Notes under the pieces: model-generated
Databases searched by the model: none
What the model saw: the letters and a program-made list of their open reading frames with translations, nothing else
Told to the model about the DNA's origin: nothing
Made by a program: the position numbers and the translations under genes
Shown here: positions 44,801-53,228 of the stretch, piece by piece
Layout: the number at the start of each line of letters is the position of its first letter
How positions within the stretch are numbered: the first letter of the stretch is position 1
Source of the DNA: Microbacterium algeriense
GTDB lineage: Bacteria; Actinomycetota; Actinomycetes; Actinomycetales; Microbacteriaceae
Length of the DNA stretch: 64,000 nucleotides
Direction: 5' to 3'
Assembly: GCF_008868005.1 (NCBI RefSeq)
Contig: NZ_WAAO01000003.1
Span: 372,001-436,000 of the forward strand

Positions 44801-47331
44801 CCGTTGCTCCCGTCGCGTCCGGAGTCCTTCGCGACCGTTCCGCTCGTCTCTCCCAGGCGCCAGTAGAGCGTCGGGTCGAGGTCGTAGACGGACTTGCCGT
44901 AGGCGTCGGCCGGAGCCGCAGGCAGCGACGACGTGCGCCCGGAGGCGACCCAGTGCGCGTCCACCGCGTCACGGGTGAGCGCGGAGTCGTAGACCGCGAC
45001 GTCCGCGATGCGACCGTTGAGGTAGTTCGACGACCCCGCCGACGGCCAGCCGCCCTGCGAGTCGCCGCCGACCCTCCAGTAGCCGGAGTAGCTCTGGCCG
45101 GTCGTGGTGTCGTTGCGGGTGCCGATGCGCACGCCGTCGACGTACAGCACCATCCCCGACCCGTTCATCGTGGCGACCACCTGGTGCCAGTTGCCGTCGT
45201 TGAACCCGGCGTTGCTGGTGATGGTCCTGGCGGAACCCGGGTACACGCCGAACGTGACCTGACCGGTGTTGCTCAGGTAGATGTGGCGGTCGTAGCTGCC
45301 GGAGAGTCCCGTGGCGTTGTTGCCGAAGCCGACGATCTTGCCGCCGCTGGTGCTCGTGGTCTGGAACCAGGCCTCGACCGAGAACTCGTTGGGTCCGACC
45401 TCGGCGACCGAGCTGGACGACGTTCCGTTGCTGCCGTTGAAGGCCGTGGACGACGAGGTCTGACCGACGGCCTGACCCGCCTGGCCGCGGGTGGTGCCGC
45501 CGGCGAGCGCGAGGTCGTTGCCGGCCACCCAGTCGATCGCCGACGTGCCGGACGCCTCGTTCAGCGGCCAGTAGTACTTCGGCTGCGAGGCCAGGATGGC
45601 CTCGTTGTAGGCGTTCGACGTGCCCGCGTCGGCGATCTTGACCGACGTCCAGTCCGACGTGGTCGAGTTGCCGTTCGGGTCGGTGACCTTCACGCGGTAC
45701 TCGTAGGTCTGCCCCGCGGTCACGGCGGTGTCCGAGTAGGTGAGGCGCGGGCGGACCCAGTAGGTGGAGTCCGCGGTCGTCGTGTACACGGGCTGCGCCA
45801 CGTCGCGGCGGAAGACCTCGTACGTCAGCCGCGCGTTGTCGGCGTCGTAGTTCGCCGACCATGCCACGCGCGCCTGCCCGGCGCGGAAGGACTGCGTGCT
45901 GATCGGGTAGGCGCCGCCCTTGATGGTCGGGCCGACCTTGTTCGGCGCGGCGTTCGGCTTCGCGAAGCGGACGAGGCCCTGCTGGGCAGCGCCGCTGACC
46001 GCGGTGAACTCCCCGCCGTAGACGAGGTAGTCGCCGCCGCCGGTGACCGACCACGCGGCCTGGCTCATGCCGGACACCGTTCCCGGCTGCCACGTCGGGT
46101 ACCAGTGCAGCAGGCGCGCGGCGGGGTTGCCGGTGAAGCTGCGGTAGCCGTAGGGGTCCGGAGTGAGCGTGCGGTCCGACGGGTTCTTGTCGAACGCGAG
46201 CGAGAAGTTGAAGTTCCACGGGTCGAGCTGCGGGAACTCCCCGATGTTGCCGCAGTAGTGCGAGTGGGCGGCGGTGTACAGCACGCCGCCGGTCGGGTAC
46301 ACCGAGTAGGTGTCGCCGTGGCAGTCCTCCATCCACACCATCGAGCCGTCGCTCCAGTTGGCGCGGAACGAGCCCTCGAAGTCGTCCTCGGTCTTCGAGC
46401 CGCCGAAGTCATAGCCGCTGCCGTAGACGCTGTCGCCGTCGGAGGCGAGCGAGTAGATGGACGCGCCGGTGCCGCCGTTGCGGATCACGCTGTTGATCGC
46501 CCACGGGAGGCTCGCGCCGGTGGTGGCGTCGAGGGCGGCCATGCCGCGCCCGGGGTTCGTCGAGCCGTTGGTCGAGGTGAACGACCCGGCGATGACGACC
46601 TTGGACTTGTCGGGCGAGACGACCACCGAGCGAACGCCGTAGCCTCCGGCGAGCACGGGGTTGAAGTCGAGCACCGCGCCGGTGGAGGCGCTCAGCGCGG
46701 CCACTCCGGTGCGGGCGGTGTTGTTGACGTTCGAGAACTCGCCGGTGACGTACACGGTCGTGTCGGTGGCGACGATGCCCTGAACGATCGTGTTGGTCCC
46801 GGGGGTCCAGTTGGCGATGAGCTGTCCGGTGGCCGTGTTGAACGCCGCGAGCCGGTAGCGGTTCTGACCGTCGACAGCGGTGAATCCGCCGCCGATGTAG
46901 AGCCGCGAGCCGTCGGGCGAGACCGCGGCCGCGAGGACGCGGCCGTTCACCTGCGGGTTGAACGAGGCGTCGAGCACACCGGTGGCGAGGTCGTAGGCCA
47001 GCAGGTTGGATCGCGGCGTCTCGTTCGTTCCGGCAGCGGCGCCGGCAGGGCGCGCGCTCGTGAACTGGCCACCCGCGTACACCTTGTTGCCGCCGACGGC
47101 CTGCGCCCAGACGATGCCGTTGATCTGCGTCGTCGGGAGCGGGTCGGCGCTCACGGTCGCCGGCAGGGCCGGATCGGTGGGCACCGTGTCCGCCTGAGCG
47201 GCCGGTGCGGTGATGGCGGCGCCGAGGAGCGCGGTCACCAGAACGGCGACGACTCCCATCGCGACGCGGCGGAACGGTCGTGCGCGCGATTCTTCATCGC
47301 GTTCGATTGCATCGAGTCGCTGGACTCGCAT
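41881..47331 (-). CDS. Giant secreted propeller/LamG/PKD/jelly-roll protein
   Basis: 1816 residues. Signal peptide (~20-48). A beta-propeller of repeats such as NKVYAGGQFTSARPAG spans ~65-490. An Fn3-like domain is at ~490-563. Two LamG/concanavalin-like domains (~575-785 and ~808-1043) each include a RHIY and W-H-x-V-x-x-x motif. PKD domains lie at ~1047-1128, 1130-1215, 1217-1300 and 1515-1605, each with FGDG. Two ~200-residue jelly-roll modules (~1305-1510, ~1613-1816) open D-x-F-[ED]-R-T. No LPXTG, SLH or C-terminal helix. Likely binds or organises the surface polysaccharide. Confidence 0.9.
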   Translation of the reverse strand: MRVQRLDAIERDEESRARPFRRVAMGVVAVLVTALLGAAITAPAAQADTVPTDPALPATVSADPLPTTQINGIVWAQAVGGNKVYAGGQFTSARPAGAAAGTNETPRSNLLAYDLATGVLDASFNPQVNGRVLAAAVSPDGSRLYIGGGFTAVDGQNRYRLAAFNTATGQLIANWTPGTNTIVQGIVATDTTVYVTGEFSNVNNTARTGVAALSASTGAVLDFNPVLAGGYGVRSVVVSPDKSKVVIAGSFTSTNGSTNPGRGMAALDATTGASLPWAINSVIRNGGTGASIYSLASDGDSVYGSGYDFGGSKTEDDFEGSFRANWSDGSMVWMEDCHGDTYSVYPTGGVLYTAAHSHYCGNIGEFPQLDPWNFNFSLAFDKNPSDRTLTPDPYGYRSFTGNPAARLLHWYPTWQPGTVSGMSQAAWSVTGGGDYLVYGGEFTAVSGAAQQGLVRFAKPNAAPNKVGPTIKGGAYPISTQSFRAGQARVAWSANYDADNARLTYEVFRRDVAQPVYTTTADSTYWVRPRLTYSDTAVTAGQTYEYRVKVTDPNGNSTTSDWTSVKIADAGTSNAYNEAILASQPKYYWPLNEASGTSAIDWVAGNDLALAGGTTRGQAGQAVGQTSSSTAFNGSNGTSSSSVAEVGPNEFSVEAWFQTTSTSGGKIVGFGNNATGLSGSYDRHIYLSNTGQVTFGVYPGSARTITSNAGFNDGNWHQVVATMNGSGMVLYVDGVRIGTRNDTTTGQSYSGYWRVGGDSQGGWPSAGSSNYLNGRIADVAVYDSALTRDAVDAHWVASGRTSSLPAAPADAYGKSVYDLDPTLYWRLGETSGTVAKDSGRDGSNGTYQTSGSASIQRNQAGALSGVSNPAIRFTSSKFLSSWNNRQTVVSAQQYASPNTYSIETWFKTTSTGGGKLIGFGNSNSNNANPSSNYDRHIYMDSSGQLKFGVYSGGTYVLTAPGTYRDGQWHHVVGQQSASGMQLFVDGAQVASNTLATADNYAGYWRVGGDTTWEGDPFWVGTIDEAAVYSQPLTSSQVLQHFQLGKTGQLNQLPTAQFTSAPTDLSVAFDASTSSDPEGPIAQYSWEFGDGHTGTGATPTHVYDAAGTYTVTLTVKDAGGLTSTVSHDVIARDPNALPTAAFTETVQFLSVAFDGSTSSDSDGTIAAYSWNFGDGATATGATATHAYAASGTYEVSLTVTDDRGGSSTTTKSIAVEAQNAPPKAVANVVRGADGMSIAVDGSGSTDADGTVVAYAWDFGDGATATGATANHTYATPGTYTVTLKVTDDDGATHQTTASVAVTPAATEDVIARDAFERTASSAWGSAEVGGAWTTSGGAAAFSVADGVGKISLAPAATREARLSGVSSTKTITSVTIASSSATNGGAFNLTVNGRQVGSDVYSGRVKIEANGAIRLYLLRNETAIGNSVVIPGTYAAGEKLSVLLGVQGTSPTTLSLKVWRTGTTEPASPQLQATDTTAVLQAAGSVGIKAAISSVSTVSSVISVDDYKVVTGAVVAPPNQAPTAAFVSTTNGLTANVDGSGSSDSDGTITGYAWTFGDGATASGATASHAYAAAGTYNVTLTVTDDDGATHSVTNPVTVTAPVVTPPDPAGPTPLATDEFDRTTTGGWGAADLGGAWALSGGNAAFSTAGGKGVVTLAPSQTREARLGVSGTSTVLDATFSSDVASVGGTASITLHGRTVGTSTYSARVRLEPAGVIRLYILRDETAIGNSYVLPTTYTPGQVLHARLSVAGTNPTTLAAKVWVEGQTEPAGWQLQGTDTTAAMQAAGGVGIKTSISSASTNAATKLSFERFAVVVPQ

Positions 47332-47439
47332 GGCGCCTCCCCATAGGCACATGCCGAAATATCGGCGAATGATGGATTCCCTCGCGTCCCCCAAAGACGC
47401 ATCCGCGCTCAGACTAGCGCACGGTGCCCGCGTGGCGCT

Positions 47440-47455
47440 ATTCGATTTCTCGAAT
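47440..47455. promoter_or_regulatory. Small inverted repeat upstream of the giant gene
   Basis: ATTCGA-TTTC-TCGAAT, an AT-rich dyad in the 139-bp gap between the glycosyltransferase end and the giant gene start. It could be an operator or a weak terminator. The giant gene itself has GGGGAGG before its ATG. Confidence 0.3.
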
Positions 47456-47470
47456 TCGCGATAAAGCGGG

Positions 47471-48490
47471 TCAGTGCTCCGGCAGGAGGATCGCCGCCAG
47501 GTGCGCGCACATGTGCGCCGTCGTGAAGGTCGCCTCCACCGCCGCCCGGCCCGCGACGCCCATCCGCTCGGCGCGATCGCGGTCGTCGACGAGTTCCACC
47601 AGGCGATCCGCCAGCGCCTCGGCATCGCCCACGGGGACCAGATGCCCCGTCTCCCCCTCGGCGACGTACTGGGTCATCCCCGGGGTGTCGGTGTTGACCA
47701 CCGGGCGACCCGTCGCCAGCGCCTCGAGCGTCACGGTCATTCCCGACACGTGCAGGTTCGGCCTCGTCGCCGTCGCCACCACGCTCGCCGTGGCGTACAG
47801 CTCGCGCAGCTCACGGTGACTCATCCGATCCACCACGCGCACGCCGTCGGGAGCGCCGCTCGCGGAGGTCTGCACGATCAGCTCGACCTCGGGGCGCTGC
47901 GCGTGCACGAGCTCGAACGCACGGAACAGCGTCTGCGGGTCGCGATCGCGGTCGTTGCCGATGCTCAGGATGCGCGGCCGGTCGGGGAAGGGCCGCGCCG
48001 CGAAGAAGTCGGCGTCGATCCCGAAGGGCACCGCCGTGACCCGAGGGCCGTTCCCGCCCACCAGGTCGCGCAGCGGATCGACCTGGCCGCGGCTGAGCAC
48101 CCACAGGTCCTCCGCCCCCCGCAGCACGTCGATCAGCCGCGTGGGGACGTGTCCCCGCTGCACCATGTCGGTCAGCCAGATCACTCCGGAGGCGAACCGG
48201 CGCCGTGGGCGCGTCACCTGCATCCGGAAGGCGGCGTTCTCATCCCAGGTGAAGGCCATGCCGTCGACGGGACGAGGCCCCAGGCCGGTCCGGGCGCGCA
48301 GGCGGGACAGCCGGCCGGGAGCGGGGAGGTCGATCACCTCCACCCTGGCGAACCGGCGGAGGCCGTCGAGACCGTACTGCCACGCGCTCGGGACATCGCC
48401 GACCGAATGGCGCAGCTCCCACGCGCTCACCGACTGCTCGGCGGGGAAACCCCAGGCGAGGGCGGCTTCGGAACGGGGCGCTGACGACAC
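47471..48490 (-). CDS. Family 1/4 glycosyltransferase
   Basis: A 339-residue GT-B protein. The C-terminal Rossmann half has PRILSIGNDRDRDPQTLFRA near residue 180 and the donor-binding region LHVSGMTVTLEALATGRPVV with an E-x7-E-like motif near 250, then TPGMTQYVAEGETGHLVPVG. The N-terminal half is short. It probably transfers a sugar from a nucleotide donor onto the growing repeat unit at the inner membrane face. The GTG start is supported by a TAGTCT hexamer 6 nt upstream. Confidence 0.88.
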   Translation of the reverse strand: MSSAPRSEAALAWGFPAEQSVSAWELRHSVGDVPSAWQYGLDGLRRFARVEVIDLPAPGRLSRLRARTGLGPRPVDGMAFTWDENAAFRMQVTRPRRRFASGVIWLTDMVQRGHVPTRLIDVLRGAEDLWVLSRGQVDPLRDLVGGNGPRVTAVPFGIDADFFAARPFPDRPRILSIGNDRDRDPQTLFRAFELVHAQRPEVELIVQTSASGAPDGVRVVDRMSHRELRELYATASVVATATRPNLHVSGMTVTLEALATGRPVVNTDTPGMTQYVAEGETGHLVPVGDAEALADRLVELVDDRDRAERMGVAGRAAVEATFTTAHMCAHLAAILLPEH

Positions 48491-48496
48491 CGCCCC

Positions 48497-48502
48497 AGAC
48501 TA
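48497..48502 (-). promoter_or_regulatory. -10 element TAGTCT of the GT4 gene
   Basis: TAGTCT, 6 nt (GGGGCG), GTG at 48490. It faces the CATACT element of the divergent gene across 28 bp. Confidence 0.45.
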
Positions 48503-48530
48503 GCGCCACGACCGCGCCGGGCCGCTCGGG

Positions 48531-48536
48531 CATACT
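48531..48536 (+). promoter_or_regulatory. -10-like CATACT of the frameshifted GT gene
   Basis: CATACT, 6 nt (GTTGCG), ATG at 48543. The same hexamer and spacing precede the GT2 gene at 40878. Confidence 0.4.
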
Positions 48537-48542
48537 GTTGCG

Positions 48543-49729
48543 ATGCGCTCCCAACCGTCGCCCTCGTCGCCCTCGCTCCGCATCGCGCTGATCGGCACCC
48601 GCGGCATCCCCGCCGCCTACGGCGGGTTCGAGACCGCCGTGGAGGAGGTCGGGCGCCGGCTCGTGGAACGCGGTCATCGCGTGCTCGTGTACGGGCGCGA
48701 CGCCGGCACCAGCGGCGACGTGCACCTGGGCATGCGCCGGGTGACGCTGCCGGCGGTGCGGCAGAAGGCTCTCGAGACGCTGAGCCACACCGCCCTGTCG
48801 ACCGCGCACGCCGTCACGAAGGCCCGCCCCGACGCCGCCTTCGTGTTCAATGCGGCCAACTCGCCGTTCCTGCCCGTGCTGCGGGCGCGGGGCATCCCGG
48901 TCGCCCTGCACATGGACGGACTCGAGTGGCGCCGCTCGAAATGGGGCGGTCGGGGGAAGGCGTACTACCGCTGGGCCGAAGGCTTCGGAGTCCGCACGGC
49001 CGATGCGATCATCGCGGACGCCCCCGGGATCGCCGACTACTACCGGCATCAGTTCGACGTGTCCAGCGAGCTGATCCGCTACGGGGCACCGCTTCTGGAC
49101 GACGCCGCGACCGACGGTATCCGCGCCCTCGGTCTCGAACCGGGCGGATACCACCTCGTCGTCGCGCGCTTCGAGCCCGAGAACCACGTCCGCGAGATCG
49201 TCGAGGGGTACGCCGCATCGACCGCGGCCAAGCCCCTCGTGGTCGTCGGATCCGCCCCCTACGCGGCCGACTACACCGCCGCGATCGATGCACTCGCCGC
49301 GGCGGACGAGCGCATCCGCCTCCTCGGCGCGGTGTACGACCAGGACCTTCTCGACGCGCTGTACCACCACGCCTTCACCTACTGCACGGCCACTCCGTCG
49401 GCGGGACGAACCCCTCGCTCCTGCGAGCGATGGGCGCGGGCACCGCGGTCATCGCGTACGACGTCGTCTTCAACCGGGAGGTGCTCGACGGCCAGGGCTG
49501 GTACTTCGGCGACCCGACCGCGGTGGCGACGGCGCTGGAGGCCGCCGAAGCCGATCCCGCTGCCGTGGACTCGGGTGCACGCAGCCTGCGAGCCCGAGCC
49601 GCGGAGGACTTCTCCTGGGACGCGGTCGCCGACGCGTACGAGCAGCTGGCCCTGCGCCTCGCGCGCGGGGAGTCCATCCATCCCACCGCCCGCCGCGCTC
49701 GACGGCGCGAGCAGGAGTGGCCCGGCTAG
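48543..49729 (+). pseudogene. DUF1972/GT4 glycosyltransferase, frameshifted
   Basis: The first 280 codons encode a clean GT-B N-terminus (IALIGTRGIPAAYGGFETAV, then HMDGLEWRRSKWGGRGKAYY), the pattern of rhamnosyltransferase-type DUF1972 proteins. At about 49382 homology jumps to another frame: the expected ...AFTYLHGHSVGGTNPSLLRA needs one extra base (a C) between TAC and TG. In the new frame GHSVGGTNPSLL...AEDFSWDAVADAYEQLALRL continues to 49729, giving a normal ~396-residue total. Either a real 1-bp deletion or a sequencing error; no homopolymer is at the site. Confidence 0.85.
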
Positions 49730-51060
49730 CCCTGCTCGACCACCGGAGCAGGGTCCTCCGAGCGCTCGGGCGCCAGCAGGCGCTCCCGATGCCGGTGGAT
49801 GTAGATCGCGTACGGGATCACCTGGCACACGACCAGGGCGAACGCGACACCCAGCAGGGGGCCCACGATGCCCAGCACGGGCGTCAGGACGAGCGACAGG
49901 ACGATGCTGACCGCGGCCATCGCGAGCGTCGGGATCACCTGGAAGCGGATGCCCGGCTTGTCCATGATGAACATTCCCAGGGGATACACCGCCGCGGTGA
50001 GCATGATCATGCAGCCGAACGCGAGGATCGTGGAGGTGCGGACCTCGAGCTCGCCGCGCGTGATGAACTCGAAGAGCCACGGGCCGATGAGCCACACGAA
50101 CGCGGTCGCCCCGGCGACCGCTCCGCCGAACAGCAGCGAGAGCAGGGCGGGTCCCCGCCGGAGCTCGCCGCGGTGGCGTCGCCGGGCGAACTGCGGCCAC
50201 AGCGCGACGCCGGCCGCCATGACCAGCCCGTTGAGCGCGAAGAAGACCTGCCCCGCCACTCCGTACTCGGCGACGTCGGTCGGCGTCGCGTACTGCGCGA
50301 GCACGTAGCGCTGCGAGCCCACCGCGATCGGGTACGTGACCATCTGGGCGAGCATCGGCCAGCCGACGTCCATGACCCGGACCCCGGGCACGCGACGCCA
50401 GCGCAGCAGCACCCGGAGGGCGTCCGGGATGAGCGGCGCCGTCGACCGCGTCACGAGCAGGAAGCCGATGATCGCCGTCAGCAGGGAGGCCGCGTACGAG
50501 GCGACGGCCAGGAACGAGTCGAAGGCGCGTCCGCCGAAGGTGAGCATGAGCCACACCCCGGCCAGGGTGACCGGCGAGATGAGGCCCTGCACGAGGATCA
50601 CGAGATGATTGCGGCGCTGCCCGAGGAGGATGCGGAACCACACGCCGAGCGTCACGGTGAGGCTGAACAGCGTGATGCACAGGAAGGCCGCGAGCGGGGC
50701 GCCGGGGATCGCTCCCGCGTCGCCGAACAGCGCACGCCATCCGCCCGTCACCAGCAGAACGGTGTTGATGACCATGAGTGCCGAGGCGAACATCAGGAGG
50801 ATGCGTCCGACCGAGGTCACCTGCAGCCGGAGCTTCCGGTCCGTGCGCACGTCATCGCTCGTCGCGACCGCGTTGACGAGCACCGCTCCGCTGCCGAGGT
50901 CGGTGAAGGTCAGCAGCGAGGGGATGGTGATCAGCAGCGTGTAGAGCGCGTAGTGATCGACGTCGGTCTCACCCAGGATCATCCGCGTCGTGATGACGCC
51001 GCACACGAGGGAGATGACCATCGTCACGGCGCGCGCGCCGAGAGCCAGCAACGAGTTCAT
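49726..51060 (-). CDS. Wzx-type polysaccharide flippase
   Basis: A 444-residue MATE/MOP-superfamily membrane protein with about 12-14 helices, starting MNSLLALGARAVTMVISLVC. The first helix with G-A-R-A, the loop TFTDLGSGAVLVNAVATSDD and the absence of other domains fit oligosaccharide-PP-undecaprenol flippases. It would move finished repeat units outward for polymerisation. The ATG at 51060 is 5 bp after the kinase gene's stop, so both are co-transcribed. Its end overlaps that of the frameshifted gene by 4 bp. Confidence 0.9.
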   Translation of the reverse strand: MNSLLALGARAVTMVISLVCGVITTRMILGETDVDHYALYTLLITIPSLLTFTDLGSGAVLVNAVATSDDVRTDRKLRLQVTSVGRILLMFASALMVINTVLLVTGGWRALFGDAGAIPGAPLAAFLCITLFSLTVTLGVWFRILLGQRRNHLVILVQGLISPVTLAGVWLMLTFGGRAFDSFLAVASYAASLLTAIIGFLLVTRSTAPLIPDALRVLLRWRRVPGVRVMDVGWPMLAQMVTYPIAVGSQRYVLAQYATPTDVAEYGVAGQVFFALNGLVMAAGVALWPQFARRRHRGELRRGPALLSLLFGGAVAGATAFVWLIGPWLFEFITRGELEVRTSTILAFGCMIMLTAAVYPLGMFIMDKPGIRFQVIPTLAMAAVSIVLSLVLTPVLGIVGPLLGVAFALVVCQVIPYAIYIHRHRERLLAPERSEDPAPVVEQG

Positions 51061-51065
51061 GGCGG

Positions 51066-52451
51066 CTAACCGCGGGCGTTCCGTCGTCCGAGACGCGGGC
51101 GCAGGCCCTTGCCGCGCTCGTCGGTGTAGTACGGGTTCTTCGCGGCGCCGCGCACTCCGTTGAGCACGATCCCGACGACGGGCGTCCTGGTCGATTCGAG
51201 GGACGACAGCGCACGAGCGAGGTCGGTCCCCTTCGTGCGATTCGCCCGGACGACGAAGAGCGTGCCGTCGGCCATGGTCGACAGCCACAGTGCGTCGCTC
51301 ACCGACAGCACGGGCGCCGTGTCCAGGATGACGTAGTCGTACTTCTCCCTGGCCTCGTCCACCACTCGGTGCAGTTCCCCGCTGGAGAGGAGCTGACCCG
51401 GGTTCGGCGGCTGGGCGCCGGCGGTGAGGATGTCGAGCCCGGGGCGTCCCCACTGCTGCACCGCCTCATCGAGCTCGATGTCGCCGATCAGCACCGTCGT
51501 CAGACCGACCGATCCTTCGAGCTGGGTGTATCGCGCGGTGCTGGGGCGACGCAGATCCGCCTCGATGAACAGGACGGAGCGTCCGCCCTCGGCCAGCGTC
51601 AGGGCGAGTCCGAGTCCGACCGACGACTTGCCCTCCTGCGCCGAGCACGAGGTGACCAGGATCACCCGACGGTTCTTGTCGACGTCGACGAACTTCAGGC
51701 TGGCCGACACCTGGCGCATCGCCTCGGCGACGCGGCCGTCCGGCTGTGCACGGATGATGCGGGCCAGGGTCTGGTTGTCCGCCGCCTCGGGGATCTCTCC
51801 GAGCAGGGGGACCTCGGTGATCTCCTCGAGCGCACCGGCTGTGGCGACCCTCGTCGCGAAACGCCGACGCAGGATCGCGAAGACGACGCCGGCGACGAGT
51901 CCGGCGGCGACGCCGAGCGCCACGTTGTTGCGCGTGTTCGGGGAGATCGGGACGGTGGGCGTCCGCGCGGGCGAGATCGTCTCGATGCGCACGGCCGGCT
52001 TCTCGTCGGCACCGAGCGGAGAGACGTTGCCGACCGCGACGGCGAGTTCGCTCGCGATCGCGTTGGCGGTCTCCTGCGCACTCTCCCCGCTCGTGTCGGT
52101 GACGCCGATCTCGATCACGACGGTGTTGAGCGGCACGTTCACGTCGACCCGGCGGGCGAGCCGGTTCGGCGTCTCGTCCAGACCCACCTCTTCGATCACC
52201 GGGTCGAGAACGGTCGGCGAGACGACAAGGAGCGTGTAGGTCTGCACGAGGCTCTGCACGTAGTTCGACCCCTGCAGCAGCTCGCTCGTGCTCTCGCCGC
52301 GCGTCGGGATGACCATGACCTGCGCCTCGGCGCGGTACTCCGGGTCGACGAGCTGGGAGTAGCCGTAGGCGGCCCCGCCCCCGAGAAGCATGAGAACGAT
52401 GATCACGACCCAGTGGCTCCTGAGCGACTGGAAGTAGTCCTGCAGTGTCAT
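51066..52451 (-). CDS. Wzc/CpsD-type chain-length regulator and tyrosine kinase
   Basis: A 461-residue Wzz domain (two helices, ~15-35 and ~176-196, flanking an outer loop) fused to a BY-kinase (~250-440). Walker A is SCSAQEGKSSVGLGLALTLA (the GKSS core), Walker A' VLFIEADLRRP and Walker B YVILDTAPVL. The tail has only one Tyr pair (NPYYTDERGKG), far fewer than the Tyr-rich tails of typical Wzc/CpsD. It controls polymer length and export. GGGGG before the ATG serves as ribosome binding site. The LMW phosphatase is divergent from it. Confidence 0.93.
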   Translation of the reverse strand: MTLQDYFQSLRSHWVVIIVLMLLGGGAAYGYSQLVDPEYRAEAQVMVIPTRGESTSELLQGSNYVQSLVQTYTLLVVSPTVLDPVIEEVGLDETPNRLARRVDVNVPLNTVVIEIGVTDTSGESAQETANAIASELAVAVGNVSPLGADEKPAVRIETISPARTPTVPISPNTRNNVALGVAAGLVAGVVFAILRRRFATRVATAGALEEITEVPLLGEIPEAADNQTLARIIRAQPDGRVAEAMRQVSASLKFVDVDKNRRVILVTSCSAQEGKSSVGLGLALTLAEGGRSVLFIEADLRRPSTARYTQLEGSVGLTTVLIGDIELDEAVQQWGRPGLDILTAGAQPPNPGQLLSSGELHRVVDEAREKYDYVILDTAPVLSVSDALWLSTMADGTLFVVRANRTKGTDLARALSSLESTRTPVVGIVLNGVRGAAKNPYYTDERGKGLRPRLGRRNARG

Positions 52452-52568
52452 GTGTCCCCGTCCCCCTCGGCACGACTGCGCGATGGTCCGCGGTGCCTCA
52501 CAGCACCCCATTATCGCCTATGTTGGAATCGAGGGCCGGTGATGCCGGTTCCGCATCGAGGGGAACAC
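52452..52568. promoter_or_regulatory. Divergent promoter region of kinase and phosphatase genes
   Basis: The 117-bp gap holds TATGTT (near 52519) as a -10 candidate for the phosphatase gene. No inverted repeat longer than 6 bp was seen. Confidence 0.3.
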
Positions 52569-53216
52569 GTGACGCACAGGCTCATCTTCGTCTGCGAGGC
52601 GAACATCTGCCGGTCGCCGCTGATGGAGCAGGCTCTCCGCGCGCGCGTCGACGCGGAGTCCTGGGAGATCAGCAGCGCGGGCACGCGCGTCGGTCCGGGA
52701 GACCTGCCGATGTGCGAGGTCTCGGCCGAGATCGCTGCGGCATCCGGCGCCGACACCGCAGCCCACCGGTCCACCGCGATCGACGTCGGTGACCTGCAGG
52801 CCGCGGACCTGGTGCTCACCGCCAGCAGGGCGGAGCGCTCGGTCGTCGCACAGCTCGTTCCGGAGGCCAGGTCGAGGACCTTCACCCTGCGAGAGGCCGT
52901 GCATCTCGGCGCGGATCCGCTCGACCCCGACGAGCTCGCGGTGGTGGCCGCGTTCAGCGCCGCCTCGGCCGCGGACGACCTCGCGGCCTACGCATCCGCC
53001 CTCCACCATCGCCGCGGCTTCGTGCAGCCGCCGAGCAGCGGACGGACCCTCTTCGGGAAGCGGCGCCCGCATCCCTTCGACATCCCCGACGCGCACCACG
53101 GGAGCGCCAGGGAGCATCGCGCGATGCTGGAGCGGACAGCGCTCGACATCGCCGAGCTGGAGCGTCAGCTGGACGCCTTCCTCGTTCCGCCCGCCACCGG
53201 CCGCGCCGCGCGCTGA
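52569..53216 (+). CDS. Low-molecular-weight protein tyrosine phosphatase
   Basis: A 215-residue enzyme with the C-x5-R loop at residues 9-15 (VCEANICRSPL), the Asn-Ile-Cys-Arg-Ser core typical of LMW PTPs. The expected D-P acid loop in DPLDPDE is near residue 118-124 and SSAGTRV follows the first helix. At ~215 residues it is longer than the usual ~150; the extra ~50 follow the D-P region (YASALHHRRGFVQPPSSG onward). It probably dephosphorylates the neighbouring BY-kinase. GTG start with GAGGGG upstream. Confidence 0.9.
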   Translation: MTHRLIFVCEANICRSPLMEQALRARVDAESWEISSAGTRVGPGDLPMCEVSAEIAAASGADTAAHRSTAIDVGDLQAADLVLTASRAERSVVAQLVPEARSRTFTLREAVHLGADPLDPDELAVVAAFSAASAADDLAAYASALHHRRGFVQPPSSGRTLFGKRRPHPFDIPDAHHGSAREHRAMLERTALDIAELERQLDAFLVPPATGRAAR

Positions 53217-53228
53217 GGACCGCAGGTC

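Noticed and set aside
42103..47346. A 1747-codon open frame antisense to the giant secreted protein
   Set aside because: It is Arg/Val/Gly-rich without motifs and mirrors the coding frame of the real gene. Such frames arise because stop codons are rare in very GC-rich DNA. The same applies to long antisense frames over GH65 (27219-30065), ftsH (14821-17088) and the PH genes (9986-11836).
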